Assembly: GCA_937899725.1 (NCBI GenBank)
Contig: CALCCA010000125.1
Coordinates: forward strand, 1-48,059
DNA from: an uncultured Halomicronema sp.
GTDB lineage: Bacteria; Cyanobacteriota; Cyanobacteriia; Phormidesmidales; Phormidesmidaceae
Length of the DNA stretch: 48,059 bases
Direction: 5' to 3'
Shown here in pieces: positions 34,853 to 44,837 of the stretch. The position numbers and the translations under genes are program-made. The notes beneath the pieces are model-generated. The model had not been told where the DNA came from, made no database searches, and worked only from the letters and a program-made list of their open reading frames with translations. How positions within the stretch are numbered: the stretch's first letter is position 1; the number at the start of each line of letters is the position of its first letter.

Positions 34853-36361
34853 ATGAGTCTCGTTCTCTACAACACGTTGACCCGTCAAAAAGCGCCCCTC
34901 GAAACCTTAGAACCGGGCAAGGTCACGATGTACTGCTGTGGCGTCACCGTTTACGACCATTCGCACTTGGGGCACGCGCGCTGCTATATCACGTGGGACA
35001 CCGTGCGCCGCTATCTGATGTGGCGGGGCTACAACGTCCATTACGTGCAAAATTTCACCGATATTGACGACAAGATTCTCAATCGCGCCAAGGCCGAAGA
35101 GTCTTCAATGAAAACGGTTGCAGAAACCTATACAGCCGCCTATTTCGAAGACATGGCCCGGTTCAACGTGCTAGAGGCCGACGAATATACCTATGCCACC
35201 CAAACCCTAGACGGCATTCAGCGACTGATTGATGAACTGGAGCAAAAAGGCTACGCCTATGCCGCTGCGGGCGACGTCTACTACGCGGTGCGCAAGTTTG
35301 ACGGCTATGGCAAGCTATCAGGCCGCAAACTCGAAGACATGCAGGCCGGGGCGGGAGGCCGTGTGTCTGCTGAAACGACAATCAAGCAAGACCCGGCTGA
35401 CTTTGCTCTGTGGAAGGGGGCCAAGCCCGGTGAACCGTTTTGGGAGTCGCCCTGGGGGCCGGGACGACCGGGCTGGCACATTGAATGCTCGGCAATGATT
35501 CGCGATCGCCTGGGTGACTCCATCGACATTCACATGGGCGGCAGCGACCTGGTGTTTCCCCACCACGAAAACGAGATCGCCCAGTCAGAGGCCGCAACGG
35601 GTCATCCCCTGGCCCGCTATTGGCTGCACAATGGCATGGTGAATGTCGGCGGCGAGAAGATGTCTAAATCCTTGGGCAACTTCACCACCATTCGCCAACT
35701 GTTGGATGCGCCCGATGCGCCTGAGCCAATGGCGGTGCGGCTGTTTTTGATGCAGGGCCAATATCGCAAACCGGTAGACTTTACCGACGCGGCGATCGCG
35801 GCAGTGAAAAACGGCTGGCAAACGCTTTCTGAGGGCCTGCTGTTTGGCCCGGACTACGGCGCGAAGCTAGGTTGGGCCGATGTGGACGATCCCGACTTCA
35901 ACAATCCGGCGGCGATGCGCATTGATCGCGAGAGTCCAGCGGTGCAGCAGTTTCAAACCGCGATGGATGACGACTTTAATACGTCAGAAGCCCTCGCCGT
36001 GCTATTTGGCTTAGCCAAGGAGCTGCGGCGAGCAGGCAATCTCATTACTCACACCGGGGCCGCTGATACAACCGCTGAGCAGCTGCGACAGCGCTGGCAA
36101 GCCCTAGTGTGTCTGGCTCAGGTATTAGGTTTAGAAGCCCGACCGGCAGATCTGGGATTGGGGCAAGAAGCCGGATCGGCAGGGCCTGACCCAACCTTAG
36201 GAGGCATCACCGATGCAGACGTGGAAGCTCTGATTGCCCAGCGAACAGCAGCCCGAGCCGCCAAGGACTTTGCTGAGAGCGATCGCCTGCGCGACGAACT
36301 GCAGGCTCAGGGCATCACGCTGATCGACAAACCCGGCGGCGTCACCGAATGGCACCGTTAG
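34853..36361 (+). CDS. cysS: Cysteinyl-tRNA synthetase
   Basis: A 502-residue class I aminoacyl-tRNA synthetase. The ATG at 34853 gives the expected start ([13 protein letters not shown]); the frame is open far upstream but that part is the C/T-rich repeat. Motifs are the zinc Cys in YCCGVTVYD (27-35), HIGH-type HLGHAR (38-43), zinc ligands in ECSAM and HHENE, and KMSKS at about 269-273. The C-terminal tRNA anticodon-binding region includes [20 protein letters not shown]. No SD is evident. Single gene, convergent with the methyltransferase gene. Confidence 0.96.
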   Translation: MSLVLYNTLTRQKAPLETLEPGKVTMYCCGVTVYDHSHLGHARCYITWDTVRRYLMWRGYNVHYVQNFTDIDDKILNRAKAEESSMKTVAETYTAAYFEDMARFNVLEADEYTYATQTLDGIQRLIDELEQKGYAYAAAGDVYYAVRKFDGYGKLSGRKLEDMQAGAGGRVSAETTIKQDPADFALWKGAKPGEPFWESPWGPGRPGWHIECSAMIRDRLGDSIDIHMGGSDLVFPHHENEIAQSEAATGHPLARYWLHNGMVNVGGEKMSKSLGNFTTIRQLLDAPDAPEPMAVRLFLMQGQYRKPVDFTDAAIAAVKNGWQTLSEGLLFGPDYGAKLGWADVDDPDFNNPAAMRIDRESPAVQQFQTAMDDDFNTSEALAVLFGLAKELRRAGNLITHTGAADTTAEQLRQRWQALVCLAQVLGLEARPADLGLGQEAGSAGPDPTLGGITDADVEALIAQRTAARAAKDFAESDRLRDELQAQGITLIDKPGGVTEWHR

Positions 36362-36466
36362 GCAACTGTTAATTTAGAACGCTGCTCTCAAGTCTATTGA
36401 CGCACTCTAGCTCCCCCGCCCCCGCTCTCCCCTGCATCTTCAGAACCTCAAAAGCGCGCCTCAGCA

Positions 36467-37192
36467 TTACTTCCGTCCGCCAAACAGGGCCAGCTCAAAG
36501 GTTTTGAAAAAACAATCGACATCGCGAAAGCCAATATCGCGCAGCCACTGACACTGTTGGTCTACGGGAGCGAGAATATTCTCAACTTTGTCATCTCGCC
36601 GGTAATATTTGTCGGCGATCGCCTCGCGCTCAACGGTTGGATTCGTCTGAGCGTGAAAGGCGTACAGATCATCGATAAAAAATTCGTCAAACAGAACTTC
36701 CCCGGCAGGGGTCGCAGACGCCACATGCTCCAAATTAAGAAAGACGCCGTCAGGGGCGAGGCGATCGTAAATCTCGGCATACAGGGCCTGTTTGCGATCG
36801 TCGGGCTGATGGTGAATGGCAAAGCCGGAAATCACCACGTCGATCGCCCCCTGATCAGCAACGGCCTCAACCCACTCGGCCGTGCCAAAATCCGCAACTC
36901 GCACCTGGGCCTGGGGTAAATGACTGACCTGGTGACGCACCGCCGCCAGCATCGGCTCTGAAAAATCGACAAAAATTCCTTGCGCGGTAGGAAAGCGATC
37001 TAGCAGGTATCGCCCCAGTACACCATCGCCACAGCCCAGATCGAGAATCGTGAACGGCGGGCGACACCATTGCTCAACAATTTTGCTCATGATCGCCATC
37101 TGCAAATCAGCGCCTGGAATCGCGCTACGCACCCCTTCTAAAAAGGACAGCGCGACTTCTGGCGTTTGCCACTGGCTTTTGGGGGCGGTCAT
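36467..37192 (-). CDS. Class I SAM-dependent methyltransferase
   Basis: A 241-residue Rossmann-fold methyltransferase with motif I ILDLGCGDG (49-57) and an acidic residue ending the next strand (GIFVDFS). FAIHHQPDDRKQALYAEIYDRLAPDG is the post-motif III region. The substrate cannot be inferred; related sequences are annotated only as methyltransferases. AGAGG precedes the ATG. Single gene. Confidence 0.87.
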   Translation of the reverse strand: MTAPKSQWQTPEVALSFLEGVRSAIPGADLQMAIMSKIVEQWCRPPFTILDLGCGDGVLGRYLLDRFPTAQGIFVDFSEPMLAAVRHQVSHLPQAQVRVADFGTAEWVEAVADQGAIDVVISGFAIHHQPDDRKQALYAEIYDRLAPDGVFLNLEHVASATPAGEVLFDEFFIDDLYAFHAQTNPTVEREAIADKYYRRDDKVENILAPVDQQCQWLRDIGFRDVDCFFKTFELALFGGRK

Positions 37193-37325
37193 CGGGGCCT
37201 CTTGGCGAGCATTTTCCCCATCCTACCCGGCGCTTTGCCGCCAAGCGTGATAGCTGACACCAGACCCATCAACAGGGGCGATAAATCTTGACGCTATCCG
37301 CAACTGGAGATTCCCAGAAATTCAT

Positions 37326-37811
37326 CTAAATGAAGGGCAACAGATCGAAATCTTGGCGAATATCGATCAGCGATCGATCAAGCAGGGGCTCAAATTCTAG
37401 AAACGGTAACAGTTTTTGGCGGTTGCGAGTTTTGAACCAGATTGGAATCAGCTCTAAAATCACCCCAGGGAGTACCCGCAAAACTGCTCTATAAAGCCAA
37501 AGAGCTCCCTTTTCTTTGATCAGATCTTTATACATCACATCAACGGCAGGGGAATCTTTCATTCTTAGATACGTTTGGAACGTGCATTCACTCGTCCACC
37601 AAAATAGGGGCAAAATTTTCAGCTCGTCGTACATGCCTGTGTCACAACCGTAAATTACATGGCCAGCATCGTGGGCTCGCAAAATATCGGCAAACTCTGA
37701 GGGCTGTGTTGCGGGCTTAGTTACATGGGGATTGAGAGCATAATACTCTGCCAGTCTCTCTCGTAAGGTTTGAGTACTCCGTTTATCTAAATAACGAGGA
37801 TGCTCATTCAT
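37326..37811 (-). CDS. Coq4-like protein
   Basis: A 161-residue protein using the ATG at 37811 (MNEHPRYLDKRS). The open frame extends 148 codons further upstream, but that part is antisense to the TetR gene. The sequence carries the Coq4 metal motif exactly: H47-D48-x-x-H51 followed after 11 residues by E63. Coq4 in mitochondria is needed for ubiquinone synthesis and was recently linked to ring C1 modification. Cyanobacteria make plastoquinone, so the substrate here is open. A C-terminal hydrophobic segment (about 108-125) could associate with membrane. It is divergent from a TetR gene across 42 nt, so that regulator is a good candidate to control it. Confidence 0.72.
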   Translation of the reverse strand: MNEHPRYLDKRSTQTLRERLAEYYALNPHVTKPATQPSEFADILRAHDAGHVIYGCDTGMYDELKILPLFWWTSECTFQTYLRMKDSPAVDVMYKDLIKEKGALWLYRAVLRVLPGVILELIPIWFKTRNRQKLLPFLEFEPLLDRSLIDIRQDFDLLPFI

Positions 37812-37853
37812 AATTAAGTTCCGAAACTGTATCGTATCGAAATAATAGCATTC
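37812..37853. promoter_or_regulatory. Shared divergent promoter region of Coq4-like and TetR genes
   Basis: Only 42 nt separate the two start codons, so promoter and operator elements must overlap. A direct repeat GTATC-GTATC is visible (37831-37840), with no long palindrome. A TetR operator here is inferred from gene layout alone. Confidence 0.45.
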
Positions 37854-38432
37854 ATGAATGACTCCGAGAAAAAGTCGCCAGGTAGGCCTCGCAGCACCGC
37901 ATCTCATCAAGCGATATTGCGAGCCACGCTGGAATTGTTGGCAGAAGTTGGCTTTGAAGCGATGAGTATTGAGGCCGTTGCCGTCCGTGGCAAGGTTGGC
38001 AAGACAACTATCTATCGGCGCTACCGCAGTAAAGAAGAACTGGTGGCTGATGCTATCGAGAGTGTGCGAGAAGAAATCGCAGTGCCTGACACCGGTAATC
38101 TTTGGGCTGATATCGATGCGCTGATTGAAGATGCTGCGAGCAATACACTCACGCCACTGGGGAGACAAACTGTCGCCATGATCATCAGCAGTGCGGCTAG
38201 TAATTCTGGCTTTGCTCAAATTTATTGGGACAAATACCTGCACCCGCGGCGACAATCTTTTGCCATTGTGATTGAACGGGCACAGGCCAGAAATGAAGTT
38301 CCAAAGGATTTAGATCCAGGGTTGGTATTTGACACCATGAGTGGAATCATGCTTTATGCATTGATTTTTCCACCGACATCGGAATCTTGGTCAGCGTATG
38401 TGCGCCGTGCCCTGGGCCTGCTCTTAAGCTGA
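37854..38432 (+). CDS. TetR/AcrR family transcriptional regulator
   Basis: A 192-residue regulator: an N-terminal helix-turn-helix (about 15-62; the VGKTTIYRRYRSKEELVADAI stretch is the family signature region) and a helical ligand/dimer domain to the end. TetR proteins usually repress themselves and a divergent neighbour, released by a small ligand. Here the neighbour is the Coq4-like gene 42 nt away. No SD before the ATG, possibly a leaderless or weak start. Ligand unknown. Confidence 0.92.
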   Translation: MNDSEKKSPGRPRSTASHQAILRATLELLAEVGFEAMSIEAVAVRGKVGKTTIYRRYRSKEELVADAIESVREEIAVPDTGNLWADIDALIEDAASNTLTPLGRQTVAMIISSAASNSGFAQIYWDKYLHPRRQSFAIVIERAQARNEVPKDLDPGLVFDTMSGIMLYALIFPPTSESWSAYVRRALGLLLS

Positions 38433-38494
38433 GTTGCGAGTTAGCCGAGCTGGAAATAACATCAGCTAACTCCAGGTTGGCACCATCACCGATC

Positions 38495-38521
38495 AAAAAA
38501 AGACAGCCTCGCAAGGCTGCC
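38495..38521 (-). terminator. Intrinsic terminator of the Deg/HtrA gene
   Basis: Read on the minus strand, GGCAGCC-TTGCGA-GGCTGTC (arms at 38515-38521 and 38502-38508) is followed by seven T residues (38501-38495). A standard Rho-independent terminator, 45 nt beyond the protease stop. Confidence 0.9.
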
Positions 38522-38565
38522 TTGAACTGTCGGTTGGTGTGAGGAAGAAGGTGTAAGCGTGAACT

Positions 38566-39810
38566 TTAGAGCGATTCGGTGGGAATCGCTTCGGGCTGCA
38601 CGGCGATCGCCTGCAGGCTGCCGTCACGACTAACTTGTAGAGTCAAATCGGTTCCGATCGCAGTTTCCTCGACCTTTTGCTGCACATCGGCCGCAGCGGT
38701 GATCGACTCACCATCGACCGAGATCAATACATCACCGGGCTGTAGACCGGCTTTAGCCGCCGGTGAGTTACCCACGACATCGACGATCACCACGCCTTCA
38801 TCGGCGTCGATGTTGAAGTTCGTGTCTTCATTGAGCGCCGCCTTGGTCTGCTCGTTGAGCTCAACCATGCGAGTCCCCAAATAGGGATGCTCAACTCGCC
38901 CGGTGGTGACCAGCTGGTTGGCAATGCGATCGACCGCATTGATCGGAATCGCAAAGCCGATGCCCTGGGCATTTTGAATGATGGCCGTATTCATGCCAAT
39001 CACTTCGCCGCGCTCATTGAGCAACGGGCCACCCGAGTTACCGGGGTTAATCGCCGCGTCGGTTTGAATGAAGTCAACCCGTTTATCGGCCACACCGATT
39101 TGCCCGCTAGTGCGACCGGTGGCGCTGACAATGCCGACAGTAACGGTGTTATCCAAGCCGAGGGGATTACCGATCGCGATCGCCCATTCCCCTGGCTGCA
39201 GCTGGTTAGAGTCGCTCAAGGCAACGGTAGGCAGGTTGTCGGCATCAATGTCAATCACTGCCACATCCGTCAGCGGATCCGTGCCTACCACGCGACCGTC
39301 TACCGTTCGGCCATCCTTCAGCGTGACCTGCACGGTGTCAGAGCCTTCCACTACGTGAGCATTGGTAAAAATCGTGCCGTCTTCAGAAACAATGAAGCCT
39401 GAACCCACGCCCTGCTCCACCCGTTCGCGTGATTCCGGCAGGTCGCCAAAAAACTCGCGGAAGAAAGGATTATTTTGCAAAGCGTCCGGCACTTGACTGG
39501 TCACCGTGCGCGACGCATCAATGCGCACTACCGCTTGACCGGCCTCTTGCACGATCGCGGCGACGAAACTAGAGGTGCCCAAGGCCGCGGGACTGGCCGG
39601 GGCAGCCGTGATCGCAGGGGCGGCGGCAGGCTGTTCAGTCTCCGATTGTTGTACCTCGAATCGAGGCTGCATCGCCTGCAGGGCACCCGTCCCAGCGGTG
39701 GCCAGTCCAGCGCCCACCAACATCAAGAGAAAAGCCTGCCCGGTGCGCTGAGCCCACCGAGCCGACTGGTGTGAAGGGAACGTCGATTGCTTGTTCAAAG
39801 GGTCTTTCAT
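38566..39810 (-). CDS. Deg/HtrA-type serine protease (HhoA/HhoB/HtrA group)
   Basis: A 414-residue periplasmic or lumen-side quality-control protease, starting at the ATG at 39810 with GGGGTG upstream. A basic N-terminus plus hydrophobic segment (about 25-47) serves as signal or anchor. The trypsin-like catalytic triad is visible: H152 (TNAHVV), D182 (DPLTDVAV) and S259 (NPGNSGGP). One PDZ domain follows (about 300-400, [19 protein letters not shown]). Cyanobacteria usually have three such paralogues; which one this is cannot be decided by eye. Single gene with its own terminator. Confidence 0.93.
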   Translation of the reverse strand: MKDPLNKQSTFPSHQSARWAQRTGQAFLLMLVGAGLATAGTGALQAMQPRFEVQQSETEQPAAAPAITAAPASPAALGTSSFVAAIVQEAGQAVVRIDASRTVTSQVPDALQNNPFFREFFGDLPESRERVEQGVGSGFIVSEDGTIFTNAHVVEGSDTVQVTLKDGRTVDGRVVGTDPLTDVAVIDIDADNLPTVALSDSNQLQPGEWAIAIGNPLGLDNTVTVGIVSATGRTSGQIGVADKRVDFIQTDAAINPGNSGGPLLNERGEVIGMNTAIIQNAQGIGFAIPINAVDRIANQLVTTGRVEHPYLGTRMVELNEQTKAALNEDTNFNIDADEGVVIVDVVGNSPAAKAGLQPGDVLISVDGESITAAADVQQKVEETAIGTDLTLQVSRDGSLQAIAVQPEAIPTESL

Positions 39811-40174
39811 GAATATCACCCCGTTGGGTTGTAGGGGCTTTGCTGTCTAACATCCCTACTGTAGATAGGGGATATGACAGGGCTGTTGCAGCGGTGTGAT
39901 AGTGCTGTGAAAGTTTGTGCGCTGCCGATGCTGCTCAGGAGAAATGCTCTATCCACAATCGACTAGCGACAAGAATCGAGTCGCCAAGTAGGTAGTCATC
40001 AATAAACATGGCTATAGGGGGGGCAACAGCCCAACGCATCGCCAGTTGGCTTGGGTGCGTCACGCCAAGCGATGACACACCCGACGATAATTAGGGTTTT
40101 CTACTTATCAAGCCCCGGCGTGATCGCGAATTCGTATCCTGGATAGCGTTCTTGACCGTACGGACTCTCATAGG
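39811..40174. other. Divergent protease/K+ channel intergenic region
   Basis: About 364 nt with both promoters. It holds a stem GGGTGCGTCA (40053-40062) / TGACACACCC (40073-40082) with one mismatch, and a smaller CCAAC/GTTGG stem just before it (40031-40049). A leader structure for the channel gene is possible. Confidence 0.45.
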
Positions 40175-41251
40175 ATGGGCAGAGTTTCCATCGCGACTAT
40201 GCAGACTCCCTTTCAACGCATCGTTATCGGCATTTCTACCTTTGTCCTCACGGTCATTGTCGCGGTCAGTGGCTACGTCTTAGCAGGCTGGACCCTACTC
40301 GATTCGATTTATATGGTGGTCATCACCATTTTTGGTGTCGGCTACGGCGAAGTGCAGCCGCTCACCTCAACCACGCTCAAGGTTTTTACCATTTTGGTGA
40401 TTATTGCCGGGGTGTTATCGGTGGCTTACACCGTTTCCGGCTTTGTGCAGCTCATCACCGAAGGCGAAATTCGTAAGATTATCGACGTAAAACGCATGAA
40501 TAAAGACATCGAGCTGCTAGAAGATCACGTCATCATCTGCGGGTTTGGCCGCATTGGTCAAATGGTGGCCCGCCAGCTCAAGGCGGCTCATCAGCCCTTT
40601 GTCGTGGTAGATAATGCCCCTGAACGCATTGCCATGGCCCGTGAAGAGGGGTATTTAATGCATTTGGGCAACGCTACCGACGAAACCAACCTAGAGGCCG
40701 TGCAAATTCACAAAGCGCGCACCCTGGCCACCGTTTTGCCCAACGATGCGGCCAACGTTTTTATTACGCTCACGGCCCGCGAGCTCAACCCCAACCTCAC
40801 GATTTTGGCGCGGGGGGAAATTCCCTCGACTGAAAAAAAGCTGCGTCTCGCCGGGGCAAATCATGTAGTGCTGCCAGCCACCATTAGTGCTTCTCGGGTA
40901 GCCCATCTGATTACCAATCCCTCAGCGGTGGACTTTTTATCGCAAAGTGACGGCCAAGTCAGTTTGAATGAACTCTTAGCCGAACTAGATATTCAAATTC
41001 AGGAAATGCCCGTTGATCAGGCTCTGATCGGAGGGACCATCGGCGATGTCGAAATGCGCGGCAAAGGCACGTTTATCATCGTGGCCCTCCGGCGAGCCGA
41101 TGGGGAAGTCATTGTGCATCCCGGCAACAACATCTATCTGGCCAAGGAAGATACCCTCATGCTGATGGGCCACCAGGGAGACATGCCAAATTTTGCCCAA
41201 AAAGCCGCGATCAAGCGGGAGATGCGCTATCGCGGGGCGCGTCTGCGATAG
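40175..41251 (+). CDS. Potassium channel with RCK (TrkA-N/TrkA-C) domains
   Basis: A 358-residue two-transmembrane-helix channel: TM1 about 15-37, pore helix and selectivity filter TIFGVGYGE (51-59), TM2 about 68-92. The cytoplasmic RCK domain follows, with the Rossmann GFGRIG motif (123-128) that binds NAD or ligand, then a TrkA-C domain (about 265-345). It resembles MthK-type gated K+ channels used for ion homeostasis and turgor control. An ATG at 40199 is an alternative start, since the first eight residues are not conserved-looking. Single gene. Confidence 0.93.
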   Translation: MGRVSIATMQTPFQRIVIGISTFVLTVIVAVSGYVLAGWTLLDSIYMVVITIFGVGYGEVQPLTSTTLKVFTILVIIAGVLSVAYTVSGFVQLITEGEIRKIIDVKRMNKDIELLEDHVIICGFGRIGQMVARQLKAAHQPFVVVDNAPERIAMAREEGYLMHLGNATDETNLEAVQIHKARTLATVLPNDAANVFITLTARELNPNLTILARGEIPSTEKKLRLAGANHVVLPATISASRVAHLITNPSAVDFLSQSDGQVSLNELLAELDIQIQEMPVDQALIGGTIGDVEMRGKGTFIIVALRRADGEVIVHPGNNIYLAKEDTLMLMGHQGDMPNFAQKAAIKREMRYRGARLR

Positions 41252-41269
41252 TCAGGGTGAGCGGAGGCG

Positions 41270-41656
41270 CTACGGTTCGCTCACGGCGGGAGTTTGCGAA
41301 ACGACATCAATCAGCGTCCACCGCAGTGCAGCCCCATCAGCAGGCGGATTGGTGACCGGCGTTATCTGCACCAGCAGTTCGTAATCGTAGCCCGGTGCGT
41401 AAGTAAACCCTTCAATCGCACTGTAGAACAGCTGATAGTTCTCTTCTGAGGCATATCGCACCTGCAAGCAGTCGTGCGGAGCCACTCCCACACATGCCGC
41501 TGTCTCTGGCCCCACGTATAGTGTGACGACTTCCTTCTCCAGCATGGTTTCAGCCGGTTCTTCTGGAGAGGGCGTACAGCTTGCGATCGCGCTGCCCACA
41601 CCGAGCACGCCCACGAGCTTCCAGGCAGAAAGACGAGAACCGATCTGAGCTGACAT
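41270..41656 (-). CDS. DUF4377 lipoprotein
   Basis: A 128-residue protein, with the ATG at 41656 preceded by AAGGGG. A lipoprotein signal is clear: a basic start, a hydrophobic stretch, and the lipobox IASC with Cys27 as the lipid-bearing residue. The mature part has the DUF4377 pattern: CVGVAPHDCLQVRY and FYSAIEGFTYAPGYDYELLV. Relatives include heat-shock-associated outer-envelope lipoproteins; function unknown. It is convergent with the K+ channel gene, 18 nt between stops. Confidence 0.82.
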   Translation of the reverse strand: MSAQIGSRLSAWKLVGVLGVGSAIASCTPSPEEPAETMLEKEVVTLYVGPETAACVGVAPHDCLQVRYASEENYQLFYSAIEGFTYAPGYDYELLVQITPVTNPPADGAALRWTLIDVVSQTPAVSEP

Positions 41657-41910
41657 GGCCGACCCCTTGCCCGGTGGCAACGATAGGGCAGTGTTTCAAT
41701 ACTGCCAGGTTTTACTCAGGTCGAGACTGCATCATGGCCTCTCTGAGATCCAGGCAATGTGGGGCAGCGGAGGAACAGGGGGGCTAGATTCCTGATCTGG
41801 TTTGAGGGAATCGGGATTGATCATGGCCAATCGGCAGGAGCATGCTCCTGCGTCTCTCAGCAAATTCGGGCGTTTGGCGTCATCATAAAATTAAATGTTT
41901 ACCCAAAGTG

Positions 41911-42069
41911 ATGGCGCGTCAACGTTCAAAATCGGATTTACCCACCAAGGTCTGTCCCGTCTGTCAGCGGCCCTTTGCCTGGCGCAAAAAGTGGGCTGAC
42001 TGCTGGGATGAGGTGAAATATTGTTCAGAGCGCTGCCGCCGTCGGCGATCGCAGGCGGCGAGCGAATGA
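41911..42069 (+). CDS. DUF2256 zinc-ribbon small protein
   Basis: A 52-residue protein; the ATG at 41911 ([19 protein letters not shown]) fits the family, whereas the frame open upstream does not. Four Cys (15, 18, 38, 42) in CPVC and CSERC form a likely zinc site, with a [15 protein letters not shown] core typical of DUF2256. A small soluble protein of unknown role. Single gene. Confidence 0.85.
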   Translation: MARQRSKSDLPTKVCPVCQRPFAWRKKWADCWDEVKYCSERCRRRRSQAASE

Positions 42070-42201
42070 ACTGCAGGTGTGCAACTTTTGCCCATTGCTA
42101 GAGAGCAAAGCGGGCATGGTCGAGTCACTACTGCCGTAGAGTCCTGATCGCTGAGTGCAGCCAACCGGCAGCGCCCCAGTTGTCCTCTATTGCTAGCCCG
42201 A

Positions 42202-43863
42202 TCAATCCGTGAACGCTCCTTGACGCGCAGACTTAGCGGCAGCTGGTAAGAACAGTTGCGCCAGCACCACCGCTTGCCCCTCCGGCGTTTGGCTATAGGT
42301 AAAACCATAGGGGACGGTTGCCAGCAGTTGTGCCATGAGCGGCTCAAACACATAGGGACTGCCATAGACAATCAGCCCAGCCAGCAGTTGGCGGGCATTG
42401 AGCTGCTCAAAGCACTGCCGGGCGTAGTCACTGAGTCCGGCGCAACCGCGAAAAGGATTGCCTCGGCTAAAAAGTTGGAGTACTGTCGGCTGATCAGATT
42501 GAACCAGTTGCTCAAACGACACCGAGCAGACCTGCGCATCGACCAACCGAGCTTGATAACCGCTTTGGGCGGGGCGGGCGATCGCCGGCGCGTGAGGACT
42601 GAGCCAGTCGGTATTCAACACATCGTCAACGATCACCAAAGATTGTCCCTTCGTCGCAGCGGGAAGTGACACAATCTGCCCCCGGCGTTGCGTAGACGCC
42701 TGCAGAATCTGGGCTAGAGTCTGTCGCGCTGGGGGCGTCGCCAAGCCCTCTAGTTGCACGGGCGGCAGCGGCACATGCTCCCAGGCGTGGCAGGCTGCAG
42801 GGGGAATCGTGAGGCCACTGCTCACTTTTTGCTTGGCGCGCCACACCCGTTCGACTGACGTCAGCAGGCGCTCAGGAGCCACTCGCCGCGTGCGCACTGC
42901 TTCGCACACCGCCTCAATCGTGCCAGCCGGATCGGCGGGCATCAGCAAGATATCAGCGCCGGCTTCGATCGCCAGCACTGCCGCTTCGTAGGGGCCATAC
43001 TGGTTGGCGATCGCCCCCATAATCAGCGCGTCGGTCACCACCAAGCCGTCAAACCCCATGTCTTGTCGCAGCAGTCGCGTCAAAATGGCCGGTGACAGCG
43101 TCGCTGGCAGCTGGGGATCAACAACGGGCACCTGCAGATGAGCGGTCATCACCGCATCGACACCGCTCGCGATCGCGGTGCGAAACGGCGCGAGTTCCAC
43201 CTGGTCAAGCCGCTGATAATCGTGAGGAATCACGGGCAACTGCAGATGCGAATCAACAGCAGTGTCGCCATGTCCTGGAAAATGTTTGGCCGTTGTCAGC
43301 AGCGGCCACTGCTGTGCCCCTTGAATAAAGGCCTGACTGAGCTGGCCGACCACATCAGGCGTCTCACCAAACGCCCGCACGTTAATCACTGGGTTGTCAG
43401 CATTATTGTTAACATCCACCACTGGCGCGAGTATCCAGTTGAGCCCGATGGCGGTGGCCTCTTGGGCCGTGAAGGCCCCCATTTGCTGCGCGTACTCACA
43501 GGCTAAGGCCAAGTCATGCTGAGCGATCGCCGCCAACGCCATCGGCGGGGGAAAATGGGTGGCTCCCGCAAACCGTTGACCTACGCCTTCTTCAATATCC
43601 GCCGCGAGCAAGAGAGAAATCTCAGCCCAAGATTGCAATTGCTGCGATCGCACTCCTACTTCAGCCGCACTGCCTCCCAACAAAATCACGCCGCCGATGC
43701 CCAAATCTTCAACACAGTGGCGCAAGTCAGCCGTGCTCAGCTCCCATTGGGGATAGCGGCGCTGATGATCAAATAAAAATCCCGAAGCGCGAACGGTAAT
43801 GAGTTGGGCGACCTGAGCGGCCAGGGAGAGGGTCTCAGGATCCGGCAAACCGAGTCGCGTCAC
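42202..43863 (-). CDS. nagZ: Glycoside hydrolase family 3, NagZ-like beta-N-acetylhexosaminidase
   Basis: A 553-residue enzyme: a TIM-barrel GH3 domain at about 10-345 with the NagZ motif KHFPGHGDT (193-201) and DSH (204-206; the His-Asp pair is the acid/base of NagZ-type enzymes). The nucleophile is D278 in VVTDALIMGA. A second domain of about 190 residues is present, which bacterial NagZ of the short type lacks. It cleaves N-acetylglucosamine from cell-wall fragments in peptidoglycan recycling. The GTG start shares one base with the rbfA stop (TAGTG), so translation is probably coupled to rbfA. Confidence 0.9.
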   Translation of the reverse strand: MTRLGLPDPETLSLAAQVAQLITVRASGFLFDHQRRYPQWELSTADLRHCVEDLGIGGVILLGGSAAEVGVRSQQLQSWAEISLLLAADIEEGVGQRFAGATHFPPPMALAAIAQHDLALACEYAQQMGAFTAQEATAIGLNWILAPVVDVNNNADNPVINVRAFGETPDVVGQLSQAFIQGAQQWPLLTTAKHFPGHGDTAVDSHLQLPVIPHDYQRLDQVELAPFRTAIASGVDAVMTAHLQVPVVDPQLPATLSPAILTRLLRQDMGFDGLVVTDALIMGAIANQYGPYEAAVLAIEAGADILLMPADPAGTIEAVCEAVRTRRVAPERLLTSVERVWRAKQKVSSGLTIPPAACHAWEHVPLPPVQLEGLATPPARQTLAQILQASTQRRGQIVSLPAATKGQSLVIVDDVLNTDWLSPHAPAIARPAQSGYQARLVDAQVCSVSFEQLVQSDQPTVLQLFSRGNPFRGCAGLSDYARQCFEQLNARQLLAGLIVYGSPYVFEPLMAQLLATVPYGFTYSQTPEGQAVVLAQLFLPAAAKSARQGAFTD

Positions 43864-44309
43864 TACCGTTCCTCAGTGGCCGCCGGAATATCAGCACCGT
43901 AACTTTCGTCTCCGAGTTCTCCGGCGTCGTCTGCCAACTCATTAGCCGGAGTTTCACTGTCAACGTTCAGCTGATTAAGTAATGACAACACCCGAGTGCC
44001 GCGCTCCACGGCCAGATCTTCGCGAAACAAAATCTCCGGCGTGCGGCGGAGGCGAATGCGCTGCCCCAACTCTCGGCGAATGTAGCCAGTCGCCGCCTGC
44101 AACCCAGACATCGTTTCCACCTTGGCTTCGTCAGTGCCATAAATGCTGACAAATATTTTGGCGTGCTGCAAGTCGCCAGATACGACCACATCCGTCACGC
44201 TGGCCATGCCGGCCCCGACGCGATCGTCCTTGATCTCTGACATAAGCATTTGGCTCACCTCGCGCTTGATCAGAGATGCGACTCGGGCAACTCGTCGATC
44301 ATTAGCCAT
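43863..44309 (-). CDS. rbfA: 30S ribosome-binding factor A
   Basis: A 148-residue protein. The RbfA KH-like fold occupies about 1-110, with [18 protein letters not shown] at the start and the [17 protein letters not shown] segment near 85-101. The last ~35 residues are an acidic, low-complexity extension, longer than in E. coli. RbfA helps 16S rRNA 5'-end maturation and cold adaptation. GAGAGGA precedes the ATG. It forms a minus-strand cluster: ycf33 upstream (104 nt) and nagZ overlapping by one base downstream. Confidence 0.95.
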   Translation of the reverse strand: MANDRRVARVASLIKREVSQMLMSEIKDDRVGAGMASVTDVVVSGDLQHAKIFVSIYGTDEAKVETMSGLQAATGYIRRELGQRIRLRRTPEILFREDLAVERGTRVLSLLNQLNVDSETPANELADDAGELGDESYGADIPAATEER

Positions 44310-44413
44310 GACACAGTCCTCTCACAAAAATTATTGACCGGCTGCCCGGCACTGAACCGTCGCTTGACTCAGTGCTCGACGCTCCTCTTACCAGCCGATT
44401 GGCACCTACTGAC

Positions 44414-44617
44414 CTATGCCACAGATAGGCCTAGCATGGCTCTCAACGTCACGGACAGAAACACAAAAGCCGCAATCACCAAGCCGACTAGGGCGATCGC
44501 GGTAGTCGGGCGCTTGAGCAACGGCACGATGGGTTCAATGGCGTTGAAAAAGATTCCCAGGGAAAAAGAAATCAAAAATCTGGGATATCGTGAAACATTC
44601 TTAAAAAACTCTTGCAT
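44414..44617 (-). CDS. ycf33: Ycf33/DUF751 small membrane protein
   Basis: A 67-residue protein with the Ycf33 pattern: NVSRYPRFLISFSLGIFF (6-23) followed by a second hydrophobic helix (about 40-60), so probably two membrane helices. It is conserved in cyanobacteria and red-lineage plastids, with function unresolved. It lies immediately upstream of rbfA on the same strand, a recurrent arrangement. Confidence 0.85.
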   Translation of the reverse strand: MQEFFKNVSRYPRFLISFSLGIFFNAIEPIVPLLKRPTTAIALVGLVIAAFVFLSVTLRAMLGLSVA

Positions 44618-44837
44618 AATTCAACCCAGCGCAACTTCAAATTGAGTGGCAGCGCGATTGTTGGCGATAAATCACTGCGGTTTAATCCTATCGCAGTTCA
44701 GGAGTGAATGAATTGACCAGACAAATTGTCCGCAGCCTTTACAATGAGTACATTCGTTCGCAGAGGGGAGCTAGCAACTTCTCCGCGGTGAATGGCAGCG
44801 TTCATTCATTCATTGCCAATCACGGGTTGCTAATGCC

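Noticed and set aside
37812-38255. 148-codon upstream extension of the Coq4-like frame
   Set aside because: It is antisense to the TetR gene, and the ATG at 37811 sits exactly where a divergent start is expected.
44715-44745. TTGACC and TACAAT upstream of the methylase as a sigma-70 promoter
   Set aside because: The spacing is 21 nt, too long for a standard promoter, so it was not listed.
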